Shown: positions 35,476 through 47,570 of the stretch, one piece after another | How positions within the stretch are numbered: the first letter of the stretch is position 1 | How the letters are laid out: every line of letters begins with the position of its first letter | Made by a program: the position numbers and the translations under genes | The notes under the pieces: model-generated | What the model was told of the DNA's origin: nothing | Seen by the model: the letters and a program-made list of their open reading frames with translations, nothing else | Database searches by the model: none | Assembly (NCBI GenBank): GCA_964020975.1 | Contig: OZ026618.1 | Location: forward strand, 37,567,402-37,631,401 | Length of the DNA: 64,000 nt | Direction: 5' to 3' | From: Hermodice carunculata | Lineage: Eukaryota; Annelida; Polychaeta; Eunicida; Amphinomidae

Positions 35476-36675
35476 AAATAGCCAGGTCTTGAACCAGCAA
35501 GCTTCCGCACCTATCAGCTAGCCAAAAATGGGAGACGTACATACCAAGTGTACCAAATCCCCATTCCTAAAAATATGGGTCAATGTAGGCAGGTATGCAT
35601 GAATGCCGTAATCGATGTGGCCCAGTTCTTCGCATTTGATCCGGTACAAGTACTGCTTTAGGTTCTCCGTCAAAAGGTGATAATTTTGAACTTGATACAG
35701 TAAATTACCTACGTGGAAAGTAATATTTCACTTTGGCCGGCTCACAGTGTCTTTATGTCAAGGTTCGTTGCTTTTGCGAGAGTATGCACCGATTTTGACT
35801 CTCGTCAGTCACTTCTATTTCTAAACTTGTGAAACAGGGATATTCAAAAATCATATCAAAGCAACCGGTTTTTTAAGTTTCTGGGTAAAATGAAAATTTA
35901 CTACATTGATATCAAGGGGTATAATATGACATAGTAATTATAGATAAACATTGTAGCAGGCATTTTCGACAAAGCGTGTATCAGGCAAGGTATTTCTTAA
36001 CTCGTTTACTGCTGCATTTCTACCCAGGTTAACCTCTGACCGCTAAATTTCTTAGCATAATTTCTAACTATTTTGATTGATTTGATACTATACTTCGCAT
36101 CTACGACTACAGCCGCATCCCGAAGCCTGCTGACAATAGACACCTTTCGCTGGACCCGTGTGCAGCCGAGGAGCCAACGCCGCAGGCATGAATCATGTGA
36201 AGAAAGTAGGTAATTATACTGGTTTTTAATTGTATGTCTTTAAATAGCAATTCACACTTTAAATTGATTATGTAAGACTTGTGAAATGATACAAACAAAA
36301 CAAAACAAAAAATATGTGCTCAGTAGCATTACCAAAATAAAAATAAATGCATGGGGATCCAGGGAACTGGTTGACTCCTGTGACACAGCTTAATCATGGC
36401 TATTTCTACTTCCTCTTGAGATTAAAGTTACGTTACCGTTCTCGGCCGTACGGAAGAACACACTTTCTTGCGTTCTTGGCCAACGGAAGGACCTAAGATC
36501 AAAATATATGTGTTATCTGACCAGATGATATGGTCTATCGATCAGAATTACTTCATTACTCATTCTGCACATGTTCATAATTACATCTAAGTGATTTATG
36601 TGCCAAACGTATGTCCCAAATAATTTATATTCAGATTTTTTGTGATCTTCAAGTTGCTGAAATACTACCCTATGA
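35476..36675. other. No gene recognised
   Basis: No coding motif, RNA gene or repeat match within the window was seen. Confidence 0.45.
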
Positions 36676-36990
36676 TATTTATATATATATATATATATAT
36701 AATGCCCTCTTTTTTGCACCTTCATCTGTAAAAATGAGGAGAACAAAGCTTACACCGTCTATCGACGACAGAAATATATGGCGGAAATGTATGAAAAAGA
36801 AAGAATATTTGGTAAAATAGTATGTCTCTTTTTACACAGAGACGTAAATAAGTGGCATTATGAATGTATATATGTAATGCGTGTATGTATATAATGTATG
36901 TAAAATATGTATGCAATGTATGTATGTATGTATGTATGTATGTATGTATGTATGTATGTATGTATGTGTGCATGTTTGCATGCATGCATG
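36676..36990. repeat. (AT)n and (TATG)n microsatellites
   Basis: A short (AT)n lies at 36679-36700. A TGTA/TATG-rich stretch begins near 36865 and becomes a pure (TATG)n array at about 36916-36966, followed by (GCAT)n at about 36976-36992. Confidence 0.93.
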
Positions 36991-39900
36991 CATCCCTATA
37001 TCAGAGTTTAGAATAGGAAGATCGTGGAGCAGACTGTATCAGGAACATATAATTGTGAACAATACATTTCCATAATTGACTGATGGAAAATTATGCGCAC
37101 TTATTTCAATTTTTTGTATGAACATGGGAAACATCATCTACTCTGGCTCCTTGACAGCCATGTTTTTCTTAACTTCCATTGCTGAGGCATACTTCATTCT
37201 ATGATTTCACTTATTACTTCGACCTCAACGATGAAAGGAAGCCTTTCCTGTGCAAATATTTTGAATTTATCAGTATTGACCCTATATATTCTGCCACTTT
37301 TCGTTTATGAAAAAATGCACCACAGTTGATAAACAGTATGTGTACACAAGGTATCGTATACAAATTGGGGAATCAGTGCAAAAATTGTACTTCGTATGGC
37401 GAACGCCATTTCGCTATCGAAAAGTCTCTGTGAAATTACGCCTGTCATAGATCATTGACCGGAAAATCCCTCGCTAGAGTCTACAGCCGCGCTCTCGAAA
37501 AACTCAGGAGTTGCGAAAGGTCTCTAATTTGATCACATTTGCTCCCCGCGGTGAAATATTAAATTCGATTTAAATGCTATGAATAGACGATGGCTTCATT
37601 TCTCTAACATGTATCACCTCAAAATTTGTATCAAAAGGGCATGGAGGCCGAGAACCATACAAGCAACTGAATTCAGTGAATAAACGTTAGCAGGTCTCAT
37701 CTTTTTAGACCTATCGACGGAAAATAGCTTCGCGGTGAACAAAGTAAATGATAATTTACACATGTTCTTCGCGTTCAAAAATATAGGATCCTCAGAATCG
37801 TCTGTATAGTACAATTCCCATTATATGTGTTATAAAGCGATAGGTATTTATCCTTGAATTGGCATTATAACGGACGTTACCTGTTCTTGCGGCATATGGA
37901 CACAAACGTGATGATTTATGATGTCAGTCACTGCTGCTTGTTGCAGTCACAAAACCGTACCATCGGGTAAGGGAAGCGTAACGAAAACAAAGTTGGTTTT
38001 TGGTTTTCGATCATGACTCAGCACACAAAGCAGTAATGTTTTCAAGCTTCACTTTGTGGCATACGAAGTGTACTCTTGTGATAGAGTAAAAACAAAAGGA
38101 GTGTGCGCGTCACATAGTTTGCCAGTTTGACGAAACCGTACCCGAGTGAAAATAAACCTTTAACATCATAGCGACATATCATTTTCTTAGAATGACAGAA
38201 CATACCACACGCTTCCATTTTAACAAAAACTAAGTAAAAGAATATTACATAATACACGTATTTTGAAAGACATACCGTTATATCAAGGTGGATTCCGTAC
38301 CTGACATCAAGTCCTAAACTGCCAGTGGAACATCAAATCTTTGGACACCAGGCCCCGACACGGGTCACTTGGCTGGTCTCCGCCTTTTGCTTTGGTACCT
38401 ACGTCACAAGAGGCAGGTTCAGGCAAATATGGTCATATTCTTTTAACCCCTTTTAAAGATCACAGGAACAGCTGAAAAGTTGCTGGTGCCTATCTCTGGC
38501 AGATCTAGGGAGTTCGGGAGCTCTAACGAACCCCTATTTCCCTGAACAAGAGAAAAAAAAAAGGAAAAAAATGAAGATTCTTCTTGTGTATTTAAAGTTT
38601 GGCACTGTATACTTCTAGGCTGATACTGACTCAGTTCAACTGCTCGAGTCAAAATATATCGACAAAAAAATAAACCTAGAAAGGTTTGTAGCCTACTTAA
38701 GTTGTATCACAACACCCCAGGAGAATGAAAATGTACATTCCGTTCCCTGGCACATAACCAGTGGTTAGCCTGGTGATGTAAACATATGGCAAAAACAGGA
38801 TTGTCACTAATTCAATTTTAAAATAAATTATATTAATTGTGTACTTGTATCATCATGGTTGAAAACGTATATTTCATCAGCCTAAAGTTAGATTTTCAGC
38901 TTAAGATTTTAAGGTAAATTTGAAAGTCAGAATGACCAGAGAGCGCAACTTTCTTTTTTCATTTCGTATAACGTTCCTGCTTTGTGGGAAAGAGGATAAC
39001 CTGTGCCAAGCTGGGTCGTTGCGCGTCCTCGCAATTCCAATCAATGCACATTCCAACCTCTTTTTGAAAAATCTAGATCTACCCCAGTGTCTTATACAAA
39101 CCTATCACGCCGTACCCATCCATGTCACTGTTATGGTTTTTAAAATGGCTAACTTGAAAATTACAGAAATGAATTTATCTGAGGGTCAATTCCCCGTTTT
39201 TGATCGTAGCATTCCGAGTACGATTGTTCCGACTTTTCGCCGCCTTTGAAATGACATGCGGCAAAAACTGAAAATTATGTCTCAAATGAGTGGACGTATT
39301 CGAGGCTACAGCGGAGGAGGATGTGGTGGGCGGTGAGACCACTGAAGGTACAAAGGCAATGAACTTTCCCTACATCTACTGCTTCCTGTTTAATGTCTGA
39401 CCTTCCTGCACTGGATCTGGGCAGCACGAAAGTAAACCAAGGCAGAAATGGCCCGTGGGGCACATCAGGACGATCCAGATCCTGTTCAAGAATGGTCGGT
39501 TTCGTGCGTCACTGTTTTTTTCATTGACACTTAATCGTTTTTAGAGCTATTTGTTGGTTAGCAGAAACATAGCAGATAAACAAAACAAGTGGACTGTGAA
39601 AGTCCTGTGTTCAGCTGACCTTACATGTACAGACTGAAGAGCCTGTGAACTACAGAATGAAATGAAAGTCACCTTTGATTAAGACCATCATCACAGTTGC
39701 TAACATTAACATATATCCCCTGACCGATTTTTCATAATTTTAACAATCTAATAACAATTAGAAAATGACAGCACCACTGTACGGTGCACATATTTGGTGG
39801 AAATGAAGTCCGCTAACCTTCCCAATAAGTCTGAAGAGGATCCCACTAACCATCTGGGTCAAACGCTAAGAAAAGTGAAAAAACACAAAAATTCTTAAAG

Positions 39901-40239
39901 GTTCCTGTTCTTACCTAGGAAGCATGTAACATAGTGCTGAAAAAATTGCCACCGTCTCTCTGTTTTAGTATACAAGCCAATCGATGTATACATCTTCGGT
40001 TTTGTCAAAATATTTAGTTTCTTTTCACGTTACAAAAAATATTCTAAGATTAATTGTAGTTTGTGAGGGTCATTTTATTTTAAGGGTCTGATTTACACTT
40101 TGAAAAAGGATCACAAAAAAAACCCTTTTAGCATGAAACGCTTGCAATCAACGGGCATGTAAAGACAGTAGTATAACTTGGGTAGCCATTTTTTGGGGTT
40201 TACGTTAAAAAAGAATGTGAAAAATAGTCGCAGTACCAC
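36991..40239. other. No gene recognised over 3.2 kb
   Basis: Open frames such as 38920-39249 (+) and 39275-39463 (-) show no conserved motif and no paired splice sites that could be trusted. This is the longest stretch in the window without an identified repeat, so it could hold exons of a gene not recognised here. Confidence 0.4.
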
Positions 40240-40884
40240 CGGTTAAACAAATTAAGGTCTAGAGGACCTTAGAAGTGTCTCCATGCAATTTCGAAGCAAT
40301 TTTCTTGTCGTTTTTGGAGATTGTAAGATTTTGTCCAAAAATTGAACAAAAATTCACAACACCACCACCACCACCACCACCACCAAAAAAAAATCATTGG
40401 AGCCAGAGCATGTAACAAACCTGCTAGAGATCCATCCAAAGTACATCTTTACCATGCTTGAAAGGAATGTGGTTGACGGTCTTTGAGAAGTCAAAAATGT
40501 GACTTGCTGTTGCAGTTCCCATTGACTTGGAATATGATCAAGGGAAATGTATGCATTAACCGATAAATGTCCAAATTAAAAAAAAAAAGTTAAAAAGCAG
40601 TGATGTGGAATATTATCACCTAGTGAACAGGTTTGCTTAATCCACCCACATGATATATTTCCGCCCACTTTTAGAAGAACCTAAGGAACGGTTTTGGAGA
40701 GGAAGTTGAAGGTAGCTTTATCACCCCAAACTGCGTTAAAACGGACGAAACTCGCAGCACCACCTGGTGAAGAAATACAGGTCTATGGATACCCAAAAGT
40801 GCCCCCATGAAATTTCAAAGTATTTGGTTTAGTAGTTTTGGAGAAGATTTTTAAAAATCGTGTCAAGAAATTAACACACACACA

Positions 40885-40924
<40 letters not shown>

Positions 40925-41051
40925 GCTAAAGCATGATCATCTCAGTAAGCAAGGTAGAGACCAACCAAAGGTAGATCCGCACCAAGTTTGAAGTGAATCT
41001 GACGAACGGCTTTAGAGAAGTCGAAAATGTGAATTGTTGACGGACCGACGG
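40240..41051 (+). repeat. Repeat family R-40k, two tandem-like units
   Basis: Two diverged units occur here. Each has TTAAGGTCTA-GAGGACC or CAGGTCTATGGATACC, then CCATG(C/A)AATTTC-AAG, then TTTTGGAGA(T/A)GATT, then a microsatellite ((CAC)n at 40359-40385; (AC)n at 40877-40921), then a segment with GAAGTCGAAAATGTGA or GAAGTCAAAAATGTGA. The last unit ends in a GACGGA-rich motif. Inverted relatives lie at 48205-48490 and others at 43075-43420 and 48760-49180. No coding capacity was seen. Confidence 0.7.
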
Positions 41052-41211
41052 CAGTGCTGTCCATCTGAAAATCTCAGTAGCAAAATTTTCTTTACTTGTA
41101 GCATTTTATTACACTTCTTTACATAAGAAACACTTTTTTTAGAAAATCTGTAGCAATTTTGAAGAGCTCTGTAGCAAAATTTTGCTACAATGCTCCGGTT
41201 GGACAGTACTG
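41052..41211 (+). mobile_element. 160-bp hAT-like MITE
   Basis: The terminal inverted repeats CAGTGCTGTCCA (41052-41063) and TGGACAGTACTG (41200-41211) match at 11 of 12 positions. The flanks on both sides read GACGG, a candidate short target duplication in a GACGGA-rich host sequence. The interior is AT-rich and contains GTAGCAAAATTTTGCTAC, an 18-bp palindrome at 41171-41188. It is inserted into the end of an R-40k repeat. It has no coding capacity. Confidence 0.75.
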
Positions 41212-41284
41212 GACGGACGACGACTTAGGGGTACTCAACAGATGAGCTGAGCTGACTGACAATTCAGGTAAGGTAAGAAGCTTA

Positions 41285-42362
41285 AGCGGTTCGGTATTTT
41301 GCCAGGGGTACCGCAGGGAACTGTGTATAACCAGGGACCTGTTCCCTGGTATCACATTGATAATACCCACTACAACTCAATAACACCCTCCTATCTCTCT
41401 CAATTAACTCCTCCTACTTTTAATGCTCGAAACCTCCGCCACACTAGCTCCATACGTCCCATCAATTGCAAAACTAACCGCTTAGACAAATCCTTCCTAC
41501 CTGACACTATCAAACTGTGGAACAATCTTCCCTCCGATATAAGAGACTCAATTTCCCTCCAAATATTCAAATCAAAGCTGACAGCAACACTACTAGCAGT
41601 GGATCATGTTCCTGTTTACTATACCCAAGGACACAGATTTGCCAACATTTGTCATACCCAGCTTCGTCTTGGATTCTCGAGACTTTACTTTGATCTCTTT
41701 AAAGTCAACATCATCCCACAACCTACATGTTAGTGTTCCTACCCCACTGAAGATCAGCAACATTACCTGTTCTTTTGTCCAAAGTATTCAACTTATAGAA
41801 TTAGACTACTCAACTCCATCATCCCTATTATTGCTCCCGGCGTCCACCCAAATCTGATTACACAAACAGCGAGTGACAGACTAGCTCATGTTCTTCTCTT
41901 TAGTAGCGACCAATTGTCCATTCCCTTCAACATACAAATTTGTGGTGCTTTCCACAGATACATCGTAGATACTAGACGCGTCATATTTTAGTTCTGTTAT
42001 GCATAAGCAGTAATTTTCAATTGGGTTAGTCGCTGATAATTCTTACTTCCCAAATGTCCTTTATGAAATTTCCTACCGCTAGTCCGTATTATTGTGAACA
42101 GGGACGTATATGTGTACATTCTACCTGCAGTTAACTATTTTGCTTTGTTTTGCATTTTGATGACTACGACTACTGTGATTTTTGTATGCAGGGTACAAAT
42201 CTGAAGCATGTGTACAGCTTCTCTGTTAATTGGGTAACTTTGTTCTTGTTTTGTCCTGTGTGTTTTGTAATATACATTTTGTGTGTCACTCTATGTTCTG
42301 GAGAACCCCTCGATTAGTGACATCTCGATGTACTATAGGGCGATCCAGTTGAAATAAATATT
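41285..42362 (+). mobile_element. LINE E: 3' end with an internal deletion
   Basis: The plus strand has an open frame from 41299 to 41733. It starts with PGVPQGTV, the RT motif B form, then within about 15 residues enters the C-terminal region (HYNSITPSYLSQLTPP, LWNNLPSDIRDSISLQIF, KSKLTATLLAV). This suggests the RT catalytic core was deleted. In the next frame follows the cysteine block CSYPTEDQQHYLFFCPKYST. The 3' UTR runs to a GAAATAAATATTAAATTAAA end near 42362. Inactive; probably the same family as LINE B. Confidence 0.82.
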
Positions 42363-43074
42363 AAATTAAACTCCAACAGATGAAATCTAATCACTTATTT
42401 AACTGAGGATGCAAAGAAATGGCCTACACTCATGGTGTTATGAATATTGTCTCTGTTTCATCAAATAGCTGTCGGCTTTCCTGGGTGTGAAAAAAAAAAT
42501 GTTATGTGGGATCTGATTTGCCCGATGAGCAAGTAATCCTGTTGTGCCATCTGTTACCCGGTGGCGTTACCTGTCTTGTCACACTGCAGTTGCAGTGGTA
42601 GAATTTCTTAATTTTGGTCGAAAATGTTGCATAGGCGTTTATTTCGAGTCAATAATACAACTTGGATTGTTTCTTATTGCGACAAGGTGTATCACAATTA
42701 TGCAGCAGGCCGCTTCCCACCTAAGGTATACAGTTGTTCCACCTTTGAGACACCACTAAGGAGCGACGAAAATTGGTGGCATAAAGCAAATGGTCGGTCG
42801 ATGAATATCAAATACAATTGAAACCACACCGCTAAGACCTGATAGATGTGGCCATACACGGCAGCTTGTCTGTCAATTGAGTGATTTCTCGACGGAGGGC
42901 CAACTGCATATGATAAAGTGTGTATCACAAATTCAACATGGACCTAGTGGACAGTATCACCGGTAGTTCTTGTATCACGATGCATGTGAGCAATTTATGA
43001 GTGTAGGCACGGTGTGACAAGGCCTGCCAGTGATTCTAATATGTTGGAAAAGTAACAAAAGTGCGTATATATTT
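42363..43074. other. No gene recognised
   Basis: Open frames such as 42544-42759 and 42624-42821 show no conserved motif. Confidence 0.45.
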
Positions 43075-43420
43075 CGTTGGGATCACACTACGGACGGCCC
43101 ATTGCGGTTTTGGGTTGTCCGCCTGTCCAGCATTCGTTCTTGGACGCGCACCTAATAGTCACATGGACGTCAACTTTACATCATTTGTATCTCGACACCA
43201 TTTTTTCTGTTCATTACATCTTCTAAACTCTGATCTCACTTCCAAGGTCACAAAAACCATGTATATGCAAAGTTGGACTAAATAAGCAGTGTTTTGCAAT
43301 CTTCAAAAACCACTTCTTCCAAACCGTTGAGCCAGTTGGTTTGAAATTGCACAGGGACACTTCTGGGGACCCGCAGAACTTAATCTGTTGAAAACGTGGC
43401 GCTGAATTGTTTCCTAATGT
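43075..43420 (-). repeat. Repeat family R-40k relative
   Basis: It carries GTCCGCCTGTCCAGCATTCG, ACATCTTCTAAACTCTGATC and the segment GTTTGAAATTGCACAGGGAC, ACTTCTGGGGACCCGCAGAA. The last segment is shared with 48425-48465 and 48945-49000. The orientation is taken as opposite to 40240-41051. Confidence 0.55.
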
Positions 43421-44164
43421 TAATGAATACTAGTGTGCTTTGTCATTTTTTCACATTTTTCTCTAAAACACGTAAGCAGGATAGCCAAAATATTCTCATT
43501 CATTAAGAAACTCGAAATACGCTTCGTTGACAAACAAAGCAGAGATGTCTTGGAATTTTTTTTTCATTTATGTGCTGTTAAATTTAGAATTTTAAAATGC
43601 TTTTCTTTTTCTGCCCTCATGTACTGGTTTTTATGCCCGCTCTGACATTGCGCATGAACAGCCTTAGGCAAAACGGTCGCCAGACGGGAAGACCGCTTTG
43701 TTTATTGCAGAAATGGTGAGAATAAGGAGTTAAAACGGCTCCTCGACTAATCGCTGCATGACAGATATATGCCCCAATAGTGGATTAATGGCGCAAACAT
43801 GATTTACTGCTGAACTTGTTTGCCGTTTTCGCAATATTCGCGAAATTTCGTGTGGTATGAATATGGCGAGATAGATCTGATTTCAAAACAGGGACAACAG
43901 AGACATGGCCAAATTGCTTGCACTGTACCATCAACTAATAGCTGGAAACGTTTGTCTGTTGTTTTGAATCAAGCCCTATGCTTTATTTGTTGTCATCACG
44001 TGTTAGGTAGTGCCAATATATACGGTGTTCTTCAGTGCGGACACATAACGAAATGATGAATCCCTGACTAGACGAGTGTGTGGCCGTTGTGCAGCCCATG
44101 GTCAAGTGGAGTCATGAAAATGTTGCGTAGCATTGACAGAACGGCAACAATTCTTTGCCTGGTT
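43421..44164. other. No gene recognised
   Basis: No coding motif or repeat seen. Confidence 0.45.
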
Positions 44165-44390
44165 AATGTACAAACCTTTATTCCTACAATCACCAAACTT
44201 GCCATGGTGACTCACCTACCGTTGAAATTAAGCTCCTGGGTTGGAATGGTCATGATGTTTAAAATTATTCAAATTAGGGGCAATTAAAATTTTATAAGCT
44301 CCATATCTTCCAAACTATTGGAGATAGACACAAAGTTCTAACTTACATATATAGGTTTGAGATAAATGGCAAATCCAATAGCATACAAAC
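44165..44390 (-). repeat. Element R-147, partial inverted copy
   Basis: It reads, inverted, the terminal segment of the element: CACCAAACTTGCCATGGTGA, GGTCATGATGTTTAAAATTA, then TCCATATCTTCCAAACTATT. It is the reverse complement of 22035-22200. The tail microsatellite is missing. Confidence 0.75.
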
Positions 44391-44589
44391 AAAACTTGGA
44401 GAATCTTATTGTATGCTAAATTCACGGCTTTTTTTTTCAAATCCACATGCAGACCTTGAACTGCCTGCTGTATGACCTCTATGGTGCCAGGCAACCATTT
44501 TGCGTGCATAATTAGCTTGAACCTGTCTCACAGGCAGTATTTTATGCATGCATGCTAGGTGTATGCTTTGGAAGGTTTGGGTCTTGCAA

Positions 44590-44621
44590 CCCCCCCCCCC
44601 CCAAAAAAAGGGGGGGGGGGG
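44590..44621. repeat. C13-A7-G12 hairpin tract
   Basis: Thirteen C, seven A and twelve G in a row make a perfect inverted repeat with a 7-base loop. The flanks TTGCAA and TCGCAA are direct, not inverted. Confidence 0.97.
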
Positions 44622-45330
44622 ACTCGCAACAACTGTGTAATGAGGCTCTTAATAAAATACAGAGAATCTCTGTTCATGCAAGAACAGATCGATTCCATAC
44701 TGCCATATGTACCAGGCAGGCTATAACTTCCACTAGAGCTGCAAAAACCTATAGGTGCACCATGGCTGAAACTGGTGTCCTAGCTGGTCTCTTTTTGCCT
44801 GAGACAATGTCAGTCTGCTGCACTTATCAGTCCCAAGGGAACACAGGCTCCAGACTAGGCAGAGCAAGCCTGAGTGTACCCCCTGTTAGAAATACACTAA
44901 ATACAGAGCTGAGTCGGCCAGACCAAGGAGGGTAGAATTTGTGTCATCACAGTGGAAACTTTCTAGTCTTTGTTTTTTTTGTCACCAGTGAGATGAAGCC
45001 TGTTCTTCGTAGACAATACTGAGACAGTATAGTGCTTGTCTTGGTCTTGGTTCACTGGCAAATGTATATGCAGTTTCACGACAGCTTTTATTAATATTTG
45101 TTTATGTAATAAGGGAAGAAAGAGAGTTTTGTATTGCATGTATACACATCCCCTTGACTTATAATCTGTATACACTGTACATATATATGTGCATGTATGA
45201 ATAATGTACATATACATGCACACATACTCAGCCTTACTCCCCAGAAGGGCTAACCCCCACAGGAGTGGGCACTTTTCTCTGGTTCCATGGGTGCCCATAC
45301 TGGAGAGGTTTTACTGTATTAGTAAACACT
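44622..45330. other. No gene recognised
   Basis: An open plus-strand frame to 44935 contains SQQLCNEALNKIQRISVHAR and no recognisable domain. Nothing else was seen. Confidence 0.4.
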
Positions 45331-45339
45331 GGAATTATC

Positions 45340-46300
45340 ATTTTTCTTTCTTTCTCTCTCTCCCTCTTTCCTTCGTTCCTTTTTTGCTTTCTTTCTCTCT
45401 CTCTCCTTTTTTCCTTCCTCCCTACTTTCTTTCTTTCTTTCTTTTCTTTCTTCTTAACGACCTAGTTGGTCTGGAGCTTTTCTCAAGCAATATTTCTCCG
45501 AAAACCAACAAACTTGCTATAATGACTGACCTAACCTATGAAATTGTGCATCTCATTTGAAATGGTCATGATGTTTCAAAGTATGCACATTTAGGGGCAA
45601 ATAAAATTTCAGAAACTTGATATCTTCCAAAATATTGCAGATACTCAGAATTTCAATGTGCATATATAGGTTCGTGACACCTGACAATATAATGGACAGT
45701 ATACGTTAAGTAGAATTTCAAATTATGCTAGGAAGGGGCTTTTAAAAGTTGAGTATCTCCAAAAATATTACACATACACATGCCTTTTCAACTTCAATTT
45801 ATAGGTTTGTGGCAAACCCGCATCCAGTGAACCATGAATTAAAATTGTAGGAATGAATTAAAGTTGTAGGATTTGAATCTATGCAAATAAGGTAAATATG
45901 AAAAATGTAAATCTTGAATTGCTTCAAAACTATTATAGATAGAGGTGCAATTCCTATTTCAATTTATGGGTTTGTGGCAAAGCCCTGTCCAGTGAACCAT
46001 GAATCAAAGTTGGAGGCTTTCAATTGATTCAAATTAGGCAAATACACAAAATTAAAATGTTGAATAGCTTCAAAACTTTTATAGGTACTAGTTTCATTCA
46101 AACTTCCTTTTATAATTTTGTGACATGGCGACTTCCAATGAACCAAACACCAAAGTTGTAGCATTTTACTTTAAAAAACATTAGGCTAATACACGAGATT
46201 CAGATTATGTTGAACAATGGCAAAGTGTAGCATTTCAAACTGTTCTCATTTTGAATGCACCCAGACAGATTTGATGTAAAACAAATCTTGTTTTCTATTC
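45340..46300 (-). repeat. Element R-147, full inverted copy
   Basis: It is the reverse complement counterpart of 22690-23700. The left part is the (CTTT)-rich tail (45340-45460). Then come the terminal segment and internal units marked by CTTCAAAACTATTATAGATA, at about 45624, 45757, 45922 and 46068 (spacings 133, 165 and 146; the long one contains an extra ~19-bp local duplication of AATTGTAGGAATGAATTAA type). The right end is CAGATTTG-CAAATCT (46269-46294). Confidence 0.85.
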
Positions 46301-46555
46301 TTATTTTATAGTTGTACCAAAATCTGATGACTGTTGGCGTTTAATTGCTAGAAACCAATGAAATTGCGAGTGGGAAATCTCCTATCAAGCCACCATATTG
46401 GAAATTTGGAAATGGCAGACCCAATTCTGGTTTGGGAAGGGGGGGTGGGTGGGTTAACAGCGGAGAAGGATGTTTAAAACATAAAGGCGGACCGATAAAG
46501 TGTATTCTACCCAAGATATGATTTGAAAGTATGTCCAACAAACAAGTTTTTTTTC

Positions 46556-46568
46556 TTACTTTCTTTCT

Positions 46569-46627
<59 letters not shown>

Positions 46628-46650
46628 CTCTTTCTTTCTTTCTTTCTTTA
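46556..46650. repeat. (CTTT)n microsatellite
   Basis: About 22 CTTT units, nearly pure. It may be the tail of another R-147-type copy whose body is lost. Confidence 0.97.
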
Positions 46651-46904
46651 TGTCTGTGTGCCAACACAGACAAATTGTTTTTTCTAGGAATTCATTCTTC
46701 CTTTACAGGCAAATTTTTCTGACATTCCGTTTGAAAAGTATTAAATGTGGAAACTCCAAACATTGCACAATGATACTTCCATAGATGAGGTCTCGCCTTT
46801 TTATAATAAGAGGTTATGCTTTTCAAATTATGCAAATGAGGGCTAATTAAAAATTTTAAATATTCAATATCTTATAGTAGATGTGCTTCTGAGTGTATAC
46901 CAGT

Positions 46905-47345
46905 TCGATCATAGCAAGGCAAAGGTCATCTCAAATGTCAAGGTTTTCTGAAGGTCAAAGGTCATGTCAAGGTAAAAGGCCAATTTTAGGTCAAAATGTT
47001 TTAAGGTAAAAGTCCAGTTCAAGTAGAGGTCGTCTGAAGGTCAAAGTCCACTTTCGATGATGGCCTTCTTCTAGTCATAACTTGATCAATTTTGATCCAA
47101 ATTTGATCATGTTGGCCTCATATTGTAGCTATTGTGACCCTGCATATATTGAAACTCACATGTGACCCCTAAAGGTCGACGTCATTTGGACCTTTGAAAT
47201 AGTCACCCAGACATAACTAAGCCAATTTCGACCCAATTCTACTCTTTTTGGACTTAAATTGTGGGAATTGTAACACTGTGCATTTTTGCAATATACATGT
47301 GACCTGTAAAGGGCAAAGGTCAAAGGTCAAGATCATTCCCTTAAT
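46905..47345 (+). repeat. AGGTCA-rich repeat with two perfect DR1 sites
   Basis: The nuclear-receptor half-site AGGTCA recurs many times. Two exact direct repeats with one-base spacing, AGGTCAAAGGTCA, lie at 46952-46964 and 47317-47329. Diffuse internal similarity (AATTTTGATCCAAATTTGAT against AATTTCGACCCAATTCTACT; CATGTGACCCCTAAAGG against CATGTGACCTGTAAAGG) suggests an old tandem duplication of about 150 bp. No coding. Confidence 0.7.
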
Positions 47346-47379
47346 GGAAAGTGAAGTACCAAAGGACGAAAGTGGTAAC

Positions 47380-47570
47380 ATTTGATATTTACAACTTTTG
47401 AAGGCACACAGACAGATTTGATTTGTAGCAAATCTTCTTTTCAATTTCTTTCTTTCTTTTCTTCTTCTTCCTCCTTTTTTGTTTTGTTTTGTTTTGTTTG
47501 TTTGTTTTTTTTTTTTTTTGGTTTTTTTTTGTTCTTTTTTTGTTCCTTTTTGCTTTCTTCTTGTAAGAAG
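47380..47570. repeat. R-147-type terminal hairpin and T-rich tract
   Basis: GCACACAGACAGATTTG-ATTTGTAG-CAAATCT (47405-47433) repeats the end structure of element R-147. It is followed by a CTT/T-rich tract with (TTTTG)n to about 47560. Confidence 0.65.

Noticed and set aside
38920-39249. Plus-strand 109-codon frame as a gene
   Set aside because: No conserved motif, no signal for splice or initiation context, and length is within chance for this composition.
44552-44935. Plus-strand 127-codon frame
   Set aside because: It starts in the C13/G12 homopolymer tract, shows no recognisable domain and has no supporting splice sites.
46952-47329. A real hormone-response enhancer
   Set aside because: Motifs match but no nearby target gene or chromatin evidence; kept only as a finding to test.
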